NCBI GenBank assembly: GCA_030765525.1 | Contig: JAVCCK010000010.1 | Span: 248,001 to 312,000, forward strand | From: Candidatus Lernaella stagnicola | Lineage (GTDB): Bacteria; Lernaellota; Lernaellaia; Lernaellales; Lernaellaceae | DNA length: 64,000 nt | Direction: 5' to 3' | Shown here: in pieces, positions 10,001-18,340 of the stretch | Numbering within the stretch: position 1 is the first letter of the stretch | How the letters are laid out: each line of letters opens with the position of its first letter | Notes under the pieces: model-generated | Databases searched by the model: none | What the model saw: the letters and a program-made list of their open reading frames with translations, nothing else | Told to the model about the DNA's origin: nothing | Translations under genes and position numbers: made by a program

Positions 10001-10477
10001 CCAGGTGTCCATGTTGGACACGGCAATGTCCACGTCTACGTTGACGCCGACGTAGGTTTGGCCGTTTTCGGGCGAGATAATTTCTGCCGTGGGGTCGGGC
10101 ACCGGCGAGCTGTCATCATCGTTATTGTCATCATCGTCGTCGTCGTCATTATCGTCGTCATCATCGTCGTCGTCGTTATCGTCGTCATCGTCGTCGTCGC
10201 CGGCGGTGTCGTCATCATCGTCGCCGGTCGTGTCGTCATCACCGGAGGTATCATTGTCGTCGTCATCGTCGTCACCGCCGGTGTCGTCGTCGCCGGAAGT
10301 ATCGTCGTCGCCGGAGGTGTCGTTGTCATCGTCGTCGCCGGGAGTTACCGGCGGGCTTTCGTCATCGTCGGTGGCGCGGTCGGTCGCGGTTTCATCGTCG
10401 CCTCCGGAGCCGCCGCAAGCCGCAGCCAGGGTGAGGGCAAACACGAGTATTACCAGCCACACTATTGAGCGTTTCAT
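7034..10477 (-). CDS. Large acidic-linker lipoprotein with Ig-like repeats and a TULIP/BPI-like C-terminal region
   Basis: I start it at the ATG at 10477, which has a GGAGGA ribosome site, giving 1147 residues. The leader MKRSIVWLVILVFALTLAAA precedes a Cys near residue 21, so it is probably a lipoprotein. Residues 22-130 are an extreme Asp/Gly/Thr/Asn linker. Two tandem Ig-like repeats of about 90 residues follow, each with a TWxxTLNGxDxxxQL pattern, then further beta-rich segments. The last 450 residues alternate hydrophobic and polar strands with FPIPAFEGYSVSILELAPIG and AYLGVYGDL near the end, recalling the BPI/LBP/TULIP lipid-binding fold. That last call is inference from pattern only. 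The protein is likely surface-exposed. Confidence 0.8.
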   Translation of the reverse strand: MKRSIVWLVILVFALTLAAACGGSGGDDETATDRATDDDESPPVTPGDDDDNDTSGDDDTSGDDDTGGDDDDDDNDTSGDDDTTGDDDDDTAGDDDDDDDNDDDDDDDDNDDDDDDDNNDDDSSPVPDPTAEIISPENGQTYVGVNVDVDIAVSNMDTWVVTLNGEDISGQLTATATSITGSLTGLTDIKGVYSLFVRVDNAAGWATDNVSFTYDPGDPPSVDIVAPVGGETYITPEVDVNIAIGEVDTWSATLNGDDVTDQLSASATSIFGSLGGLTAGAHTLHVDVSNDLGANSDEVSFNMSDGAYLDLQLSHATAQVGTEVTRAVTAYDEEGNDITGSVTVNHTVAPETGWTQNGEVFTFIATGEFVFTSSCEFAGKELLSDTETHYAFDEIPASISLAVSSTDIPAGSTVIANALALNQFDDPLPDAQIVFTVTPGIGVTQNGNQFTFVATGSFELKAEALGYPAVFSTKTIEVRPGFPQDVDIDIEPPLIFNAGTTKNYTVEGQDIYGNTIEEGFTVSVYPTTGITLDEEAQTITFMQAGTFSIRATYLTVSDQETVIVLDFAPPVVEWTSPARGTFTQASQIYLGGNVYDVGGEIAVFQINDMDIPFAGGMFYVPFPLEVGLNIFEAYVEDGSGRSAFYSLSVLRGDYLPNGSWVDDSVGAMVTEGGLDEVEAIAEDFLATEFNLEQLLEDNLTINEVFDLGFLVCTVDLAPDSVSIDPIQLTLNATTGYIATEVLINNLDVSIAADISCTKDDGSEVQYTGTLSADWIRASTPVYVGLDGNHDLMITIGDITISKQGLSLVISGVDPLLTTALLNALWPIVEDYANQIIQDEVPAIIEDLLGDLELAFEFDLLGHQLSVEAEFNDLEVEEEGIEIWLDAITDVDSYDPTVPAHDGSFYKLTSTPHFGQNTPGGLNYQIGAALSGNLINQMLHIVYRSGLMSFTLDSTTAPQFGFTWDMTAGDLELFFPGISDIAGADAEVAIELNPLLPPVVDMNPADEVGLELEMGEFFLNLSVVPETGDPVDAMQMVIALQAPVTVGTNVEGTALDFSIGFPTISLDVIESMFILPDELLEIFLPGLVSIVLPLITAFLDEFPIPAFEGYSVSILELAPIGLNNAYLGVYGDLIQVPPDKWLWEHYLR
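10090..10420 (-). repeat. Asp-rich trinucleotide tract encoding the lipoprotein linker
   Basis: A GAC/GAT/AAC-rich tract encodes roughly 110 mostly acidic residues immediately after the lipobox-like Cys. Blocks such as GDDDTSGDDD recur, suggesting growth by slippage and segmental duplication. Confidence 0.85.
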
Positions 10478-10580
10478 GAGACACATCCTCCGCAATACAA
10501 ATCCAACAAAAACAGGCCTTCCGGCGGCGTGAGTATAGCCGAATCTCACAGTCACCACAAACCAAAGCTCCCGTTTTACC

Positions 10581-10610
10581 TTGACTCCGCGGCACCGCGT
10601 GGCTCATGAT
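10581..10610 (+). promoter_or_regulatory. Candidate sigma70-type promoter
   Basis: TTGACT at 10581-10586 and CATGAT at 10605-10610 are separated by 18 bases, some 25 bases before the ATG of the sugar-phosphate transferase gene. The -35 element is close to consensus; the -10 element is moderate. Confidence 0.4.
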
Positions 10611-10636
10611 AAAACTCTAATTGTGGCAGGATAACG

Positions 10637-12007
10637 ATGCGTTCCAACACAAGCCGTACCTTTGTCTTTACGGTGTTCCAGGACTTGATCGTCCTGGGGT
10701 GCATTTCGCTTGCCGGGTACCTGCGTTTTCTGTACGACGCGTATCCGGTATTTACCGTTGAGAAACTCGGCTCGTTTTTCCTGTTGTACATGGTGATCAA
10801 GCTTTGCTACCACTACTTCGATCTGTACGAAGTGGCGTTGCACATTTCCTTCCGCGAGTTTTTCACCAATCTGCTGAAAGCTTTCATCGCGGCGATTTTG
10901 CTCGTTACGCTGATCGATTCCATCTGGGACACGCCGAAAACGAGTGACTACATCCTTACGTTGACGGTGCCGATCTCCATTTTCGCCACCATCATCTACC
11001 GCTTGCTGTGGAACGAATTCAGCCGCGAGTCCAGCTTCACGCAGCGGGTCGTGATTCTCGGCTCGGGCCGCGCCGCGCAATCCGTCCTCGAAGACGTGCT
11101 GCGCTACGCGCACTCGGGCTACGACGTGCTGGGCGTCATTACCGAAAAGCACTCGGATCAAGAAGACGTCCTGGGCTTTCCCGTGCTCGGCCACGCCAAG
11201 GAACTGATCAAAATCGCGGACGAATTCCCCCTCGACATGATCATCGTCGCCCTGGACGAGCAGCGCGGAAACCTACCGACCGAAGAACTGATGGAACTCA
11301 AACTCACCGGCGTGCGCATTATCGACAACGTCACCTTCCACGAGTTGTTCTCGGGAAAGATCATTCTCGAATCCCTGCGCCCGAGTTGGTTCGTGTTCAC
11401 CGAGGGGTTCAAAGTCGACCGCCTGCGCCTGTTTCTCAAACGCGCCTTCGATTTGGTTTCCTCCATGGTCGGCATTGTGGTGACCGCCCCGATCGCCATC
11501 CTGTTCACCATGCTGATCATGTTGACCAGCCGCGGCCCGGTCTTGTACCGGCAAGAGCGCGTCGGCCTGCAAGGCAAGACCTTCATGTTGCTGAAGTTCC
11601 GTTCGATGTACATGGACGCCGAAGCGCAATCCGGCCCGGTCTGGGCGGCGCAAAACGACACGCGCGTCACGCCGGTCGGTCGCTTCATCCGCCGCTTTCG
11701 TATCGACGAGATTCCGCAAATGTGGAACGTGCTCAAAGGCGAGATGAGCTTCGTGGGGCCGCGGCCCGAAAGGCCCTACTTCGTCAAGTAACTTTCGGCG
11801 GTCATCCCCTACTACAACCAGCGCCACGTCGTGAAGCCGGGCATCACCGGTTGGGCGCAGGTGCGCTACCCCTACGGCGCTTCGGTTGAGGACGCCCGCG
11901 AGAAGCTGCAGCTCGATCTGTACTACATCAAGCACACGAATTTGGGATTTGATATCAAGGCGCTTCTCAACACGATGAAGATCCTCTTCACCAAAATGGC
12001 CCGCTGA
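10637..12007 (+). pseudogene. Polyprenyl-phosphate sugar phosphotransferase (WcaJ-like) interrupted by an in-frame TAA
   Basis: The frame from 10637 encodes 384 residues to a TAA at 11789-11791, then continues in frame for 71 codons to a TGA at 12005-12007. The downstream part (LSAVIPYYNQRHVVKPGIT, GWAQVRYPYG) is the highly conserved family C-terminus, so the stop sits inside the gene, where relatives often have Gln (CAA to TAA). Upstream are several N-terminal membrane helices, a CoA-binding-like domain (VVILGSGRAAQSVLEDVL) and the catalytic core with LLKFRSMYMDAEAQSGP and DEIPQMWNVLKGEMSFVGPR. The full length of 456 fits the family. These enzymes load the first sugar phosphate onto undecaprenyl phosphate for exopolysaccharide synthesis. 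As read, the product is truncated and probably inactive. Confidence 0.88.
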
Positions 12008-12076
12008 CACCCCGCTTCCGACGACGCGCATCCCGATGTACCATGACGGCCTGTAAAAACGCCCGAGGAGGCTGTC

Positions 12077-14473
12077 ATGAGCGCGTTTCGCTGGTTCTGG
12101 ATTCTCTTGCTGGTTGTTTCTCTGGTTGGTGCCGTGGTTGCGTGCGGCGATGACGACGACGATGACAACGACGACGTCACGCCCGGTGACGACGACGATG
12201 ACGACGATAACAACGACGATGACGATAGCAACGACGATGACACCGCCGACGACGACGACACGACGGATGACGATGACGATGACGATGACGACGATACCGC
12301 GCCGCCCGACGTGCTCGATTACGTCGACCCCTTCATCGGCACCGGCGGCCTCGCCTTCGGCTACGCCAGCGGCTACCCCGGCCCCAAGTGGCCCTACGGC
12401 CTGATGTCGCTAAGCCCCGATACGTCTTGGCTCGGCATGCATTTCACGTTCAACCACTTCTCGGGCTACATCTACTCCGACACCGAGATTCGCGGCTTCA
12501 CGCACACCCATTTCCACGGCACGGGCGCGGCCGATTACGGCAACCTGATGGTCATGGCGATGAACCAAGCGCCCGGCCGCACCATCAGCGAAAAGAACTA
12601 CCGCAGCAACTTTATCAAGACCAACGAATACGCCGAGGCCGGCTACTACGCCGTGTACCTGACCGACCCGGAAGTGAAAGTCGAACTCACCGCCCGCGCG
12701 TCCGCCGGGCTGCACCGCTACACCTGGATGGGCGACGGCGACCGCTACCTCGTGGTCAATCCGTGCTCCAAAATCGAGGATAGCTGGATCGAAACCGCCG
12801 ACTTCGAAATCGACGTGCCGAACCAAACCATGACCGGCTCCGTCCACCACGACGGCGGCCTGGTCGGTCGTAACGAAGGCGTGATGATCTACTTCGCCAT
12901 GCAGTTTTCCGAACCCTTCACCGAGCACGGCATCTGGGAAAACGGGAACACGTCAAGCGGTGAAACCTCGGCGCAGGGCGAAGACGTCGGCGCGTATTTC
13001 GGTTTCAACGTGGCCAAGGGCGAGCCCGTGCTGCTGCGCGTGGGCATTAGTTTCCAGAGCGTCGCCCAGGCCGAAGCCAACCTCGCCGCCGAGATGCCGG
13101 ATTGGGATCTCGACGACGCCGTGGCCGACAACCAGAACGCCTGGCGCGATGTCATGGGCAAGATCGAACTGGTCGGCGGCACCGAGCAGCAGCGGCGCAT
13201 CTTTTACACCGCGCTCTACCACACGCATATGATGCCTACGAAATGGAGCGAGCCCAACGGCAAGTACCGCGGGTTCGACGAAGCCACTCACGACGACCAG
13301 GGCGTGGACTACTACACCGACTTCTCGCTGTGGGATACCTTCCGCACCGAGCACCCGCTGCTCTTTTTGATCGAGCCCGAAGAAAGCGGCGACATGATGC
13401 AGTCCCTCGTGCGGATGATCGAACAAGGCGGCGCGCTGCCCCAATGGCCCGCCGGCGACGGCTACACCGGCTGCATGATCGGCAACAGCGCCATGATGGT
13501 CTTCGCCGAAGCCTACCTCAAAGGCATCGACGGGTGGGATGTCCAAACCGCCTACGACGCCGCGTACGAAGTGGCCACCAGCCCGACCGCGCCGCGCGGA
13601 CGCACGGACCTCCAGAACTACCTCGATAAGGGTTACATCTGTGTGGAGAACAGGGCGCGAGGCGCCAGCGACGCGCTGGAGTACTACTACAACGACGCGG
13701 CCATGTCCTGGTGGGCCGACGCGCTGGGTTATACCGCCGACGCCGCGCAACTGCTCGCGCAAAGCCAGAACTACGTGGAGCACTTCAACCCGGAAACCAA
13801 GTTCATGGAGCCGCGCTCCTGCGACGGCAACTTCCTGGACGGCTGGTGGCGGTCCAATGTGTTCAGCGAGTACTACGTGGAGGGCAACGCCTGGCACTGG
13901 AGCTTCTACGTACCGCATGATCCGGAAGGATTCATCGGCTTGTTCGACAACGAGGAAGACTTCGTCACTAAGCTCGACTACGCCTTCCGCATGGGCCAGG
14001 GCGGTCCGGATAACGCGCTGCTGCCCGATACCTACTACTGGTTCGGCAACGAGATGAACATGTTCCACAACTACATGTTCAACTACACCAGCCGCCCCGA
14101 CCTCGCCCAGAAATACACGCGCTGGATCATGGAGGCCAAGTTCCGCGACGAGCCCGCCGGCCTGGACGGCAACGACGACTGCGGCACGCTCTCGGCCTGG
14201 TACGTCTTCAGTTCGCTCGGCTTCTTCCCCCTGGCCGGCTCCGATATCTACACCATCGGCAGCCCGCTTTGGGACGGCGCGGTGCTCCACCTGCCCGGCG
14301 GCGACCTGACCATCAGCGTCGAGAACAACAGCCCGGAGAACGTCTACGTGCAGTCGGTGCAGCTTAACGGAGAGGACCTCACCGAGCCCTTCTTCACCCA
14401 TGACCAGATAGTGAACGGCGGCACGATCGATTTCGTGATGGGGCCCAACCCCTCCACGTGGTTCGCCCGCTAG
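12077..14473 (+). CDS. GH92 alpha-mannosidase-like lipoprotein with acidic linker
   Basis: 798 residues. The leader MSAFRWFWILLLVVSLVGAV is followed by VVAC, a lipobox-like site, and then about 50 residues of Asp/Asn/Thr linker. The remainder is a GH92 domain: DYVDPFIGTGGLAFGYASG, LSPDTSWLGMHF, GFTHTHFHGTGAADYGN, and the later YTGCMIGNSAMMVFAEAY and DDCGTLSAWYVFSSLGFFPL segments. GH92 enzymes are calcium-dependent exo-mannosidases acting on mannans and N-glycans. Envelope attachment fits the leader. A GAGGAGG ribosome site precedes the ATG. Family assignment is firm; linkage specificity is not visible. Confidence 0.93.
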   Translation: MSAFRWFWILLLVVSLVGAVVACGDDDDDDNDDVTPGDDDDDDDNNDDDDSNDDDTADDDDTTDDDDDDDDDDTAPPDVLDYVDPFIGTGGLAFGYASGYPGPKWPYGLMSLSPDTSWLGMHFTFNHFSGYIYSDTEIRGFTHTHFHGTGAADYGNLMVMAMNQAPGRTISEKNYRSNFIKTNEYAEAGYYAVYLTDPEVKVELTARASAGLHRYTWMGDGDRYLVVNPCSKIEDSWIETADFEIDVPNQTMTGSVHHDGGLVGRNEGVMIYFAMQFSEPFTEHGIWENGNTSSGETSAQGEDVGAYFGFNVAKGEPVLLRVGISFQSVAQAEANLAAEMPDWDLDDAVADNQNAWRDVMGKIELVGGTEQQRRIFYTALYHTHMMPTKWSEPNGKYRGFDEATHDDQGVDYYTDFSLWDTFRTEHPLLFLIEPEESGDMMQSLVRMIEQGGALPQWPAGDGYTGCMIGNSAMMVFAEAYLKGIDGWDVQTAYDAAYEVATSPTAPRGRTDLQNYLDKGYICVENRARGASDALEYYYNDAAMSWWADALGYTADAAQLLAQSQNYVEHFNPETKFMEPRSCDGNFLDGWWRSNVFSEYYVEGNAWHWSFYVPHDPEGFIGLFDNEEDFVTKLDYAFRMGQGGPDNALLPDTYYWFGNEMNMFHNYMFNYTSRPDLAQKYTRWIMEAKFRDEPAGLDGNDDCGTLSAWYVFSSLGFFPLAGSDIYTIGSPLWDGAVLHLPGGDLTISVENNSPENVYVQSVQLNGEDLTEPFFTHDQIVNGGTIDFVMGPNPSTWFAR

Positions 14474-14478
14474 GCACG

Positions 14479-14955
14479 ATGGAACTCGACCTACACGGCA
14501 TGACCGTCAAAGAGGCGCTGGCCGCCTTCCGCGAGGAGTACAACCGCCTGGCCCGGCACCATCGGGGCGCCGAACTCACCGTTGTCCACGGCTACAGCAC
14601 GACCGGCCTGGCCGATCGCTCGATCAAATCGGCATTGCACGCCCTGCTGCGCCGCCATGCCGCCAAGCTTGCCTTCACGCCGGGCGAACAGTTCCCGAGC
14701 GGCAACCCCGGCTTCACGCGGGTTACCGTAAACGAACCGCTCGGCGACGAGTTGGAAGACGCCATCCTCGTCTTTTGCGCCACGGGCCAGACCCGCGCGA
14801 AAATTATCCGCAAGTTCCTGCGCGGCCGCACCGAAGCCGAACTCACGGCGGTGATCAAAACTCTGCAAACCAACGGCCACCTTCGCCAAACGCGCAAGGG
14901 CAAGGTGACAATTCTGCAAACCGTCGACAAATCGGCGACCAAGGACAACGCATGA
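14479..14955 (+). CDS. Smr-domain protein
   Basis: I start at the ATG at 14479, 5 bases after the GH92 stop, giving 158 residues. The first 85 residues carry the Smr signature: MELDLHGMTVKEAL with the conserved LDLHG, and ELTVVHGYS corresponding to the VxxIHGxG motif. Smr domains of MutS2 and related proteins have DNA or RNA endonuclease activity. Residues 95-150 look like a small helical, winged-helix-like tail (RAKIIRKFLRGRTEAELTAV). Its stop overlaps the next start as ATGA, so it is coupled to the amidohydrolase gene. Confidence 0.8.
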   Translation: MELDLHGMTVKEALAAFREEYNRLARHHRGAELTVVHGYSTTGLADRSIKSALHALLRRHAAKLAFTPGEQFPSGNPGFTRVTVNEPLGDELEDAILVFCATGQTRAKIIRKFLRGRTEAELTAVIKTLQTNGHLRQTRKGKVTILQTVDKSATKDNA

Positions 14956-15803
14956 TGCAGTGGAAACCCGCCGCCGTAACGCAAAAGCCGCTCGCGCCCA
15001 TTGCGGTCGACTGCCACGTGCACCTTTTTCCCGACGACTTGTTCGCGGCCATCGCCAACTGGTTCAAGGCCGTGGGCTGGAACCTGCCCTACCCGCCCAA
15101 AACCGCCGACGTCCTGCGACACCTAGAACATTTCGGTGTCGAACGCTTTTGGGCGCTGCCTTACGCGCACAAGCCGGGCATCGCCCGCGGCCTGAACGAG
15201 TACCTCGCCGAGCAGGCGGGCCAACACCCGCAGATCGTGCCCTTTTTCACCGTCCATCCCGAAGACGACGTGCGTGCCGAAGCCGAGTACGCCGTGAACA
15301 CGCTGGGCTCGCGCGGCATGAAAATCCACGCCGAAGTGCAGCAAGTCGGCCTGCACGATAGCCGTCTCGACCCGGCCTTCGACCTGCTGGAAGAGCGCGG
15401 CATGCCCTGCGTGCTGCACGCCGGCAACGAGCCCTACCCCGACAAACGCGCCGTGCTCGATTTCGACAACACGCGCCGGCGACTCGAGAAAAACCCCAAC
15501 CTCACCGCGGTCATCGCGCACCTGGGCGCGCCGGACACCGCCGCGTATCTCGCGCTGCTCGACCGCTTCCCCAACCTGCACCTGGAGGTCTCGTTCACCA
15601 ACGTGCCGCCGATGATACAGGTTCAGGATCCCGCGCCCGCCGCGCTGGCCCCTTACGCCGAGCGCCTGCTGTACGGCTCCGACTTCCCCTACATCACCTT
15701 TCCCTACGCCTGGCAGGCCGACGCCTGGGCGCGGCTCGACTGGGTGAAGGAGCACCACAAATCCTTTTTCGGTGGCACGGCGAATCGCTTGATCGGCGTG
15801 TAG
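14952..15803 (+). CDS. Amidohydrolase-2 family metal-dependent hydrolase
   Basis: 283 residues from an ATG overlapping the Smr stop. The TIM-barrel amidohydrolase-2 pattern is clear: the metal motif VDCHVHLF near the start, KIHAEVQQ in the middle, VIAHLGAPD for the third strand, and LLYGSDFPYITF carrying the late catalytic Asp. Family members include decarboxylases and lactone or ester hydrolases; the substrate is unknown. It is convergent with the SGNH gene, with 8 bases between the stops. Confidence 0.88.
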   Translation: MMQWKPAAVTQKPLAPIAVDCHVHLFPDDLFAAIANWFKAVGWNLPYPPKTADVLRHLEHFGVERFWALPYAHKPGIARGLNEYLAEQAGQHPQIVPFFTVHPEDDVRAEAEYAVNTLGSRGMKIHAEVQQVGLHDSRLDPAFDLLEERGMPCVLHAGNEPYPDKRAVLDFDNTRRRLEKNPNLTAVIAHLGAPDTAAYLALLDRFPNLHLEVSFTNVPPMIQVQDPAPAALAPYAERLLYGSDFPYITFPYAWQADAWARLDWVKEHHKSFFGGTANRLIGV

Positions 15804-15811
15804 CCCCTCGC

Positions 15812-16582
15812 CTAACGCAACAAGGCCCGCAAGCGCGACGTCAAATGCCGGTTGATGTGCTGGTAAGCGTCGGAGGATAAGTGCAGGCCGTCGTAAGTGA
15901 AGCCTTCCTTGAGTTGCCCGTTGGCGTCGCTCACGAGGCGATGAATGTTCCAGAACTCCGCCCCCAGGCGGCGGCAGTTGCGCAGCAGGTCGCCGTTCAC
16001 GTCGCGGATGAGCAGATTGGTCGCTCGCACCGAGAGCCCCGAGAACGTCACGCGCGTCGGCGGAATCGACACCACCACGGGTTTGATCCCGTGCCCCTGC
16101 AGCCGCTGCGCCAGGCTGGTGATGCTCTGCACGACGTGAAAGGCGCGGTCGTGGGCCGCCAGGCGATGAAAGAGCGTCAGGTCGTTGGTCCCGGCCAGAA
16201 TCACCGCCACCCGCGGCTTGGCTGCAACCACATCGCGAATCAAGCGCTCATGCACGCCCAGCGTCGTGTCGCAGGAAATGCCGCGATTCAAGGCCGCGTG
16301 CGGCGTCGTGCGCGGTAGCGGCGCCCAGCCTTCGACCAGCGAGTCGCCGATGAAAACCACGCCCACCGGCGCGTCACTCGTTTTCTCGTCGCGCCGAAAT
16401 TTCCGAAACCGCTCCACCGCGTGCTCGCGGCAAGAGCCCGGCAGTTCCCGCGAAAAGTGAACCGTCGCTTCGTAACGCAGCGCCGCCGCGTTCGGCCCGC
16501 CGGTTTTCTCGGAATCGTTCGCCGCAAACACCACCGCCGCCAACAGCAGCAGCGCCGCGACCCCAAACCAACCGCCCTTCAT
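15812..16582 (-). CDS. Secreted SGNH/GDSL hydrolase
   Basis: I start at the ATG at 16582 because it gives a proper signal peptide (MKGGWFGVAALLLLAAVVFA) and has an upstream GGGAGGTGA ribosome site; length 256. Block I is VVFIGDSLVEGW with the nucleophile Ser, block III is VILAGTNDLTL, and block V is YDGLHLSSDAY with the Asp-x-x-His pair. The enzyme probably deacylates a cell-envelope or environmental ester in the periplasm. Confidence 0.9.
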   Translation of the reverse strand: MKGGWFGVAALLLLAAVVFAANDSEKTGGPNAAALRYEATVHFSRELPGSCREHAVERFRKFRRDEKTSDAPVGVVFIGDSLVEGWAPLPRTTPHAALNRGISCDTTLGVHERLIRDVVAAKPRVAVILAGTNDLTLFHRLAAHDRAFHVVQSITSLAQRLQGHGIKPVVVSIPPTRVTFSGLSVRATNLLIRDVNGDLLRNCRRLGAEFWNIHRLVSDANGQLKEGFTYDGLHLSSDAYQHINRHLTSRLRALLR

Positions 16583-16683
16583 TTTCACCTCCCGCCCGGT
16601 TGCGGGCAGGTTATCACCCCGCACCTTGCGCACCCAAGGCCTGGTATTTACAATTCATCCGTTCGCATCCATGGAGAAAGCAC

Positions 16684-17601
16684 ATGCCCATTACTTCACT
16701 CGAAGATTTTTTGACCGCCCTTGACCGCATGGAACGGCCGCTGGTCGTCGTCGCTCACCAGGACGACGAAATCACCTTCGGCGGCACGCTGACCCGCTGC
16801 GGCGACCGCGCCCGCATCGTCTGGGTCACCAACGGCGACGGCCTCTACTTCCAAACCGACCTCGCGCCCAAAGAATACGGGCAAATCCGCATGGCCGAGG
16901 CCCTCCATAGCGCCGCCGCCGCCGGAGTCGACGCCGCGCGCACCGAATGCCTGGATTTCTCCGAGGTCGAGATCTACCGGCGCATGATGTACGTCACAAA
17001 GGACCCCGCCGCGGTCTTGCGCCTCAAACCCTTCTTTCAAAAGATCGCCGACGCGATCAAAGACCGCATTTTCGCCCACCGGCCCGAAGTGGTCTTCACC
17101 GGCGGCTACCAGGGCGGCAATCCCGAACACGACCTGACGCACTTCTTCACCCGCCTGGCCCTGGATGAGTACGAGCGCGAAACCGGCCTCGAAGTCCCGC
17201 TGATCCACGTGCCGATGTACGAGTACACGATCCTGATCGCCATGCGCTTCAACCCCGCCTACCCCGGCTTGCGCTGGCGGTACGTGATCAACGAACGCGA
17301 AAAGCAGGCCAAGCGCGAAATGATCGAAGCCTACCCCTCGCAGACGCAGCTTTTCGCCGAGTTCGAACGGGTGGTCGGTGCCGTGAGTTTCCTGGGCTAC
17401 CTCAAGAACGGTCGGCGGCTGTCGCTGGAAGAGTACGCTTCGATCGAGGAATACGGCCCGGTTCCCAAGGGATGGGACTACCTGAAAAACCCGCACACCT
17501 TCGACTGGGCCAATTACATCGGCGACGACTTCGCCGGGGTGCCGGTTTCCTTCGACAAGTCGGTGCGGCCGATCGTGGCGTCCTTCCCGCGGCCGCTGTA
17601 G
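16684..17601 (+). CDS. PIG-L/LmbE-like zinc deacetylase
   Basis: 305 residues from an ATG at 16684 that has a GGAGAAAG ribosome site. The motif VVVAHQDDEITFGG near residue 20 corresponds to AHPDDE of N-acetylglucosaminyl deacetylases, with Gln in place of Pro. The second metal region appears as GGYQGGNPEHDLTH. The C-terminal third does not resemble standard LmbE proteins. A role in sugar or glycoconjugate deacetylation is likely. It ends 1 base before the convergent FGE-fold gene. Confidence 0.8.
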   Translation: MPITSLEDFLTALDRMERPLVVVAHQDDEITFGGTLTRCGDRARIVWVTNGDGLYFQTDLAPKEYGQIRMAEALHSAAAAGVDAARTECLDFSEVEIYRRMMYVTKDPAAVLRLKPFFQKIADAIKDRIFAHRPEVVFTGGYQGGNPEHDLTHFFTRLALDEYERETGLEVPLIHVPMYEYTILIAMRFNPAYPGLRWRYVINEREKQAKREMIEAYPSQTQLFAEFERVVGAVSFLGYLKNGRRLSLEEYASIEEYGPVPKGWDYLKNPHTFDWANYIGDDFAGVPVSFDKSVRPIVASFPRPL

Positions 17602-17602
17602 A

Positions 17603-18340
17603 TCAGTCCACGTCCTTCACGCAGCGAAAGCCGATGCGCGGCGAGCGTACGTATTGGTGCGACGCCTCGCGCCACGCGCCCGAAAGCTGGTTGGGCTCGG
17701 CATAGAAGTAACCGCCCTTGACCACCTTCACCGCCGCGTCGCCGCCTCGTCCCGGCTCGGGACTGTAAACCTCGGCCGTCCACTCGGCCACGTTGCCCGC
17801 CATGTCCATCACGCCGAAATCGGAACGGTCTTTCGGGAAACAGCCGCCCGGCGCCGCAAAGCGAAACACGGTGTCCTTTTTCCGGCAGGCCTTCGCGTGA
17901 CCGCCGTTGGCCGCCTCCGGCGCGAACTCGTCGCCCCACGGATACAGCGTGTTGCCCCGGCCCCGCGCCGCCCGCTCCCACTCGTTTTCGGTCGGCAGAC
18001 GCATGCCGCGCCATCGGCAGTAGCTTTGCGCCTCGTCCCAGGTGACGTGCGTCATCGGCAGGTCGTCGCGGCCGAACGGACCAGCCAAATGAATCGCCGC
18101 GCACGCCCCCGCGGCCACGCAATCGGTGTACCGCGCGACGGTCACCTCGTGGCGCATGATGTGAAACGCCGCGACCTGCGCCGGACGCTCGGGGTTGTCC
18201 TTGGTCAGAAGAGCCGTCGAGCCCGCCATGAATGAGCCGCCTGCCACGAGCGCCAATTCGCCGTTATCGGCCCGGCAACCGGCCCACAGCGCCACGGACG
18301 CCAGCCACAAAATCGCGAATCCGGATAGATATCGTTTCAT
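17603..18340 (-). CDS. SUMF1/FGE-fold protein, paralogue 1
   Basis: 245 residues from the ATG at 18340, overlapping the preceding stop as ATGA. An N-terminal leader ends near LWAGCRAD. The rest is the formylglycine-generating-enzyme fold: MRHEVTVARYTDCVAAGACA, MRLPTENEWERAARG, PWGDEF, GVMDMAGNVAEWTAEVY, and RIGFRCVKD at the end. The region where true FGE has its active Cys (GGSW-x-C) reads VKGGYFYAEPN and has no Cys, so formylglycine synthesis is unlikely. Many such proteins are non-enzymatic and C-type-lectin-like. It is the last gene of a four-unit minus-strand cluster. Confidence 0.87.
   Translation of the reverse strand: MKRYLSGFAILWLASVALWAGCRADNGELALVAGGSFMAGSTALLTKDNPERPAQVAAFHIMRHEVTVARYTDCVAAGACAAIHLAGPFGRDDLPMTHVTWDEAQSYCRWRGMRLPTENEWERAARGRGNTLYPWGDEFAPEAANGGHAKACRKKDTVFRFAAPGGCFPKDRSDFGVMDMAGNVAEWTAEVYSPEPGRGGDAAVKVVKGGYFYAEPNQLSGAWREASHQYVRSPRIGFRCVKDVD

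Noticed and set aside
10089-10532. Serine-rich and Thr/Met-rich ORFs around the linker
   Set aside because: They are the other frames of the GAC/GAT tract that encodes the acidic linker. The same applies at 5279-5641.
6778-11791. Genome-wide reassignment of TGA or TAA
   Set aside because: All other genes end at these stops at expected family lengths, so the code is standard.
12953-14401. 482-residue minus-strand ORF
   Set aside because: Antisense to the GH92 domain; His/Val/Gln-rich shadow.
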